NCBI GenBank assembly: GCA_037833965.1
Contig: AP031353.1
Span: 622,501 to 686,500, forward strand
Direction: 5' to 3'
DNA length: 64,000 bases
Source of the DNA: Marchantia polymorpha subsp. ruderalis
Lineage: Eukaryota; Streptophyta; Marchantiopsida; Marchantiales; Marchantiaceae
In this document: positions 58,701 to 64,000 of the stretch, piece after piece
Position numbering within the stretch: the stretch's first letter is position 1
How the letters are laid out: every line of letters starts with the position of its first letter
Notes under the pieces: model-generated
What the model saw: the letters and a program-made list of their open reading frames with translations, nothing else
Told to the model about the DNA's origin: nothing
The model's database searches: none
Program-made: the position numbers and the translations under genes

Positions 58701-61700
58701 CGCCAGAGCTGACCCCCCGTCGTAACCCTCAGCCTCCGAAACACCCAGCGCACTTCATTCGTTCGTGCCTTCCTTCACTCGTGATGGAATTGCGCTTCTG
58801 AAGCTCTGGTCGATCGTCTGTCCGTCCGTGCGTGCCTCGAGGTCCCCTCTCGTTCTGTACGCCTCGTATCCCACGACAAATCCCCTCCGACCCTCACTTC
58901 GTTCCTGCTTCTGCCACTAAATTTCCCCCCTCGCGTCAGGACTAGATATGTCGCTGACGCTACTTATCATCTTGCCGACAAGCGAGCCAGTAGACTCGGA
59001 TCAATGGAGAATTACGGCACCGGAGTACACTGGAATCAAGCGCTAGATACCTCTCATCAATATTCCTCCCATGTCCTCTGCTCCTAGCCCTCTACATGAA
59101 TTCATGATATCGCCCCTCATGCCTCATGATATCTCCCCGAAATTCCCCGCAGCCGCACGTTCATCACCGGACGAAAGTCCGAGGCCGGGACTATGATCAT
59201 GGAAGGAGGATATGGCGACGTTCAGCAGCTCGAAGGAGTTTCATCGCACATGTCGATTCCAACGACCTCGAGTCGAACTGAGCCACCCTCGTTCGTGCTC
59301 GCAGTCAGTGCGAGACGAATCATTTGTGGTTACCAGCGATCAGCTGCTGCATGGTTTCCGGCTCCAGCGTACCGCAGCTCGAGCTCGGGCTATCAGACCG
59401 ATGAATTATTGGGTGGAATCAATAATAACTGCACGGGGCACAGGACGAAAAGATGCAAGCTCAGAGTCTCAGACTGATCGGTACGGAACTCGCGGGTACT
59501 GTCCTCGCGCGTACATGTGTCGGTCCTCGTACCGCCTGACCTCGCGCCTGGGGCCTGGCGTCGTTATGTCGACTGAATGACAGGACTAATGATCGGGAAT
59601 GGACTGCTCTGAATCACCGAATGAATGACGAGCTGGACTACCGGAGTCTGACGTGCGTGTCGTGTAGGCTTGAACGACGAGGAGAAGGAGAAGCAGGAGG
59701 AGGATGAGGACTCGGCGTAGGATACACGTAGGATCGTTGGTGTGCTCCTCGGGAAAGCTGACCTCACCTCACCTCACGCAGCCGCTCGATTGATTCCCCG
59801 TCGCAGGTTTGGGTCGGATAGGAAAGGTTCGGGACGAGCCGCATGTGGTTCGGGGACATTTGAAGCTCGCTCTCGCGCGATCATTTCTTGGTTCGGGAAG
59901 GGATATAATGGAAGCGGGAGGAAGATGCCAGCCCGCGCCCGGGGCCTGAGTCATGCATGGGGCGAGCGACTTGCGTGCAGTGTCATGCGCTACGCACATC
60001 TTGCGGACGTCAGCGAGGCTGAGCGGGCGGACGAGGATTGGGCCGGCGAGCCAGCGTGTCAGCCATGTAGGAGCATATTTATGCTGCAGGGCAACAAGAT
60101 ACGTTGTGCGGTCCTTGGGGCCCGAGGTCGATACTGTCACCAGAGGGGCGAGCAGCGCAGCAGCAAAGGAAAAGGGCTCACGAGTTTCTTTCCCTTGTTT
60201 CTAGTCCCAGCTCCAACAAAATTGGTCCAGAGCCCTTCAAATTTGGAAACTTCTCAAACGCCCTTGCGTCGGAATTTGGGTCTCGTCTTCCCTCCTCTGC
60301 TGTGCCCGAATTCTCCACTTCTCAGAGGATTAAACAATCACACACACACACATTCTTTCCTCCGATCCCATCTCGTCCAGCAGCAGTTGACAGTGGCATC
60401 CTTGCACGGGACCACTTAGGCCTCCCGTGCCTGCCGGTGACTCTGGTTCTGATCTGAATCCTCGGATGCGAACTCCATCTGGTTCTGATCTGAATCCTCG
60501 GATGCGAACTCCATCTTCGCGGTTCGACAAAATTGATAGATCGCTTAGTGTCGTATGCAGGAGGATATTATAGACCGCCCAACAAGCCATGGATATGGTG
60601 ACTCCACCACAATGCTATATAGCGGGGCCCTTCTACAGCAGTCCCAGTAGTACCTCCATATAAGTCAGAAATCAACGGCTGTCAAAAGGTGCTCTGTACG
60701 CAAAGTCATTCACTTGATTCTCCCACGATCCACCTCCTGATGAGATAAAGCGGCGACGTGCGCGTCAGACAATTGCGGTACCCCATGACCGGAACTAGGC
60801 TTCTAGCTTCAAGCTGCAGCCGCTGTGAAATGTCCGGACCCTGCTCACTGAAATATCCTTCGCCATCAGCTTCTCAGAAAGCTGAGCGACATGGCATGGT
60901 CCCTGCTTACGGACGGGGACGTGGTCTTCGACGACTCTCCGTGTCCTCCAAGAGAGTACGTAGTTCTCACTACCATGGTCGATGCCTGCCTCGTTCAGAT
61001 TCGAAACTGTAGGGAAGGGGGATTCATCTTGGCCCACGGCCTACTTCTCGCCCACGAGTTCGGTTTCTGGAGAATTTGTCATCTGATGGTGTGCCGCCTA
61101 GATACAGCAGCAAGTACCAGGACGACCTTTTAGCCGACCGCTACGGGATCTGGCTTCTGTGCTTGAGGGAGGGAGGGAGGAAGGAGGATGTGAGCACAAA
61201 GCCAAGTGTTGCATTCAGATGGAGCTTGAGGGCTCGGCTTGAACTTGGCCCTGGACCTTGTGGCGGAGTAGGCTTTCTAGGCCCAGCCAGTTGTCATTAG
61301 ACCAAAATTTAAGCTTCACTAGATTCTGAATGTGGGGGCCCGGCAGAGCCATGAACCCCGCTCGTTTATCGAGTACTGTACTGCGGTTGATTGTGTGTCC
61401 GTGCTCGGCCAGATGTCCAAATCTAGTGCATGTCCAGGCCTGATACGGAAGTGCCGTAACAAGGAAAGCAAGTGACAAATGGTCGATTGGACAAAGTCCT
61501 GTTGACTGTGACAGTTCGAGTACTGGAATGGATTTAGGAGCTTATCCAAGTTGCTGTTGAGCTCAGCTGACCATCAGGCTATGCCTGTAGTCGGCTCCTT
61601 GGTGTGTACGTCGAATGCATTTTCGTCTTGACTGTACGGTCGGGATTGATGTTCATCTGGACACGAGCCGCCCCCCCCCCCCTACAGTCCAGATTCCAGT

Positions 61701-63316
61701 GCCAAGGTAACACACGAAGTTTGGAAAGACGTGCAAGCTGAAGCAGCTGGTGATTTGTGAGAATATTGCTGTCTTTTGAGAGCTGAGGGTCTTTCATCCC
61801 CAAACCCAGGGTCTCGAGGATTGATTTCATACAGATGCAGAGGTGGCGAGCACTACCTGCGTTGCACAACTGCTCCTGCAGATTGATTCACTCATTCTTT
61901 GCAGGGTGATTCTCGAACAGTCAACCAGATGCCTCGCGAGCGCAGATTGACCTACTCGAATATACTTGGTCTGCACAGTTCCTCCATACCATCTACCGCA
62001 CTACCCCGAACCTTTCCCTCGGCACAGCACAGCACAGAACATCAATTACGACCCACTTCTGCCTTGCAGCCAGCATGAAAAATGAGAGCGAGCGAGATTC
62101 CTCTTGCTTGCAACCTTCGTGGTCCGAAAACCATGACAGTTCGACCGAATCATCTGCACTGGTCGGCCATTGCATTGCGAGGCAGAATCTTTTGCCCACA
62201 AAGCCTATTCGAGACTAAGAGTCACCCACTGTGCTTCCTCACCATGGTACCATGGGGCAAGAGGATTGCTCTGCTGAACCTTTACTTCAAAATGACTCAA
62301 ATTGACAGCTCAAATTGACTGCTCGATCCCAGCCTTTAACAGCCAGAGAATGCCTTCATCTGGACTACTGCTCATCGATCGTGCCAACAAGTTTTGAAAA
62401 TGTGCTGACACCAGAACGTCAGAGAACCATCTTTCATCATCTGGGCATAAATTTCTATTATACCATCTCTTTAGGAAAAACGCAGAATGAGAAAAAGTAT
62501 GCAAACGTGTGACAGATATTTACTTATTCAAGACCGAAGCTCTTGTTTGGATCTACATTACAAAAGAATGGGATCGATCATCTTCAGATCCTTTAGATGC
62601 TGAGGAGATGATCGTGAGTCTATCTAACCAACTACCTACCTGGCCTACATTGACTTTACTACTCAACAATCAGCAAAATTATTTACAGAATCGCCTGCTG
62701 TAACTCAAGCGAGAAGTGGGGTGAGTGCCTACCTACTCGTCACAAACACGCGTACACCGCTCCAAACGAATAGTCGAAGCGAGGCGAGCGACGAGGCAAG
62801 GAATACGCTTTCTGCAGATCATTTTCTCGGTTGCGTTGTTGGACATGGGTGACAACGCAACCATGTCCAGAGTCCTCGACATTTGCTGCCACTGAATAAT
62901 GGTCGGACCCGTGGCATCGTCCCCCACTACGCAGTAGAAGACTCCACCTGCTGGCGCGAAATCAAGCATGAACGAGGACCACGGCATCCAATGAAGGCGA
63001 GCGTAGACTCAAATCCGATGACTCGGATCTCGTCGTCACCATCACCGATCTCTTGAACGGGCGTCGCACGGACCGAGTGCTTTTTACCTGCATGCCTGCC
63101 TGTTCCTATGGAGCTGATCATGTATTTTCCACGATGCTCGACAGACGATTTCCCAGAGCGGTCAGAGTGATAGGCCAGCTCTAATGCGAGGGAGCTGAAG
63201 GGATTCGATCGGATCGATCCTGCGCCTTCATCTTCTCTGAGACTCCTTGACTGACGCGTCCGCCTTCTCGGGCAATGCCGATCAATGTGAAGGGATGTGA
63301 GAAACTGTGATTTATC
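58701..63316. other. GC-richer region without a supported gene
   Basis: Contains CG-rich, repetitive words such as CGTCCGTCCGTGCGTGC (58820) and CTCACCTCACCTCAC (59760), a C run of about 13 at 61670-61682, and overlapping ORFs on both strands, the longest 59742-60419 at 225 codons. These look like composition artefacts. Parts may be UTRs or introns of a transcript I cannot define. The stretch next to 63316 is the likely 3' UTR of the RING gene. Confidence 0.45.
60445..60516. repeat. Perfect 36-bp tandem duplication
   Basis: Two adjacent identical units starting GGTTCTGATCTGAATCC. The length is a multiple of three, but I see no supported coding frame. Confidence 0.9.
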
Positions 63317-64000
63317 TTATGAGCCTCCTGCGCCAGCGGCTGGCCCGCCTGCTCCTCGTCCTGCAGCTGGTGCTGCGCTAAGAGCAGCAGCAGGGGGGGG
63401 ATCGGCGGGGGAATTCGAGCTAGAGGCCGAGGAGTGGTGAAGGAGATGATGGCCTCTGGAGGCTGGTCCGATGCTGGCCGTGAAAAGGTTCATGACATTC
63501 TCCGCTGCGAACATCGAGTAGAGCGAAGCGCGCACCGAAGATCCCCTGCCTCCGCGCCTCGACCCTGGCACCCCAGCTTGCTGACTGGCGCTGCTGCTGC
63601 TGCTGCCACCTCCGGCACCGCCGGCGTTCGACGGGGAGTAGAGGACCAGCGCATCGCTCGGGCCAGCCACGCTGGCGCTGCTGCTACTGCTACTGCTGCT
63701 GCTTCCGCCTCGCTCTCGGAGGAGCTCGGCCCTCATGTTGCTCTGCGAGGCCGCGGAGGAGTCGATGGGGTCGGATGACGAGGCGGGGACGGCAATCGAC
63801 GTCTGAAGCTTGGGATCCTCGACGATGGAGTCTCGGCAGACGGGGCAGGATACGTGGGACAGCAGCCACATGTCAATGCAGTCGATGTGGAAGACGTGGT
63901 TGCATTTCGGGAGCAGCCGCACCTTCTCGTTCTCGACGAAGTCGCTCAGGCAGATGGTGCACTCGGCGGGGCTGCCCTCCTTCAGCTTGCCGATGGTGGC
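63317..64000 (-). CDS. ATL-type RING-H2 E3 ubiquitin ligase, C-terminal part
   Basis: The minus-strand frame is open from the window edge (64000) to a stop at 63317, so the gene's 5' part lies outside. The RING-H2 domain is complete: [10 protein letters not shown], then [17 protein letters not shown], then SCPVCR, giving the Cys-Cys-Cys-His-His-Cys-Cys-Cys order with the ATL-type Trp after the sixth ligand. Such proteins pass ubiquitin from an E2 to substrates, and ATL members usually carry an N-terminal membrane segment, here not visible. After the RING the tail of about 190 residues is low complexity: two Ser runs, Gly/Ala-rich stretches and a Gly/Ala/Pro end. The tail is encoded by GC-rich triplet repeats, which also make long antisense ORFs. 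Confidence 0.92.
   Translation of the reverse strand, partial: ATIGKLKEGSPAECTICLSDFVENEKVRLLPKCNHVFHIDCIDMWLLSHVSCPVCRDSIVEDPKLQTSIAVPASSSDPIDSSAASQSNMRAELLRERGGSSSSSSSSSASVAGPSDALVLYSPSNAGGAGGGSSSSSASQQAGVPGSRRGGRGSSVRASLYSMFAAENVMNLFTASIGPASRGHHLLHHSSASSSNSPADPPPAAALSAAPAAGRGAGGPAAGAGGS

Noticed and set aside
59742..60419. 225-codon plus-strand ORF in the GC-rich right part
   Set aside because: No domain, irregular composition, long competing ORFs in other frames, and CG-rich DNA in which long random ORFs are expected.
63434..63778. 114-codon plus-strand ORF
   Set aside because: Antisense shadow of the Ser/Gly/Ala-rich tail of the RING-H2 gene; its Ala-rich composition comes from the same triplets.
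1..64000. CRISPR arrays, bacterial operons, rRNA genes
   Set aside because: No regularly spaced short repeats, no ribosome-binding-site-led gene clusters and no rRNA-like sequence; the window is eukaryotic.

Overview
The window reads as land-plant nuclear DNA, most likely from a liverwort of the Marchantia type. The signs are spliced genes with GT-AG introns, plant-type families (LPXB, a TRF-like telobox Myb protein, an ATL-type RING-H2 protein), an initiator-Met-tRNA primed chromodomain retrotransposon, and a gag-like/coiled-coil protein family that I recall, unverified, only from Marchantia. Host genes sit at the edges. A lipid-A-disaccharide synthase (LPXB) occupies 4060-7726 in eight exons that join in frame. 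A TRF-like Myb gene occupies 19332-22674 in five exons that join in frame. The 3' part of an ATL-type RING-H2 gene enters from the right edge on the minus strand (63317-64000). AT-rich DNA without recognisable genes separates them.

The rest is mobile DNA, in nested layers. Two minus-strand members of one unusual Ty3/gypsy-like family are present: an old, decayed copy D (8949-17367) and a younger copy A (28504-49937). In sense order A carries gag, a retropepsin, a C5-cytosine DNA methyltransferase with DNMT3-like motifs, a reverse transcriptase (mostly deleted here), RNase H, a DDE integrase and a PHD finger. Both copies have the same odd termini: repeat L at the 5' end and X-L-X at the 3' end. 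This is a split-direct-repeat, or circularly permuted LTR, layout. Every X/L junction in both copies reads CA-NN-TG. The capture of a methyltransferase, the PHD reader and the permuted ends together are the strongest candidate in the window for an undescribed system.

Copy A was hit twice. Element B (31315-36199, target duplication GTCTC) sits in the A reverse-transcriptase frame and carries a broken gag-like/coiled-coil gene. Element C (36326-42387, target duplication GCTAC) is a complete chromodomain Ty3/gypsy retrotransposon with two 420-bp LTRs that look identical, a PBS, a PPT, intact gag and pol, a textbook -1 frameshift signal, and two small paralogous ORFs ahead of gag. A solo LTR of the C family (10480-10899, target duplication ATTGG) sits in the integrase of copy D. 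So D predates its C-family insertion, and A predates both B and C.

From 50 to 58 kb the DNA is very AT-rich, with a 138-bp tandem array, a two-copy repeat and a Ty1/copia relic (LTR fragment plus RNase H). A matching copia LTR fragment lies inverted at 26855-27085. From 58.7 to 63.3 kb the DNA is GC-richer with no gene I can support.
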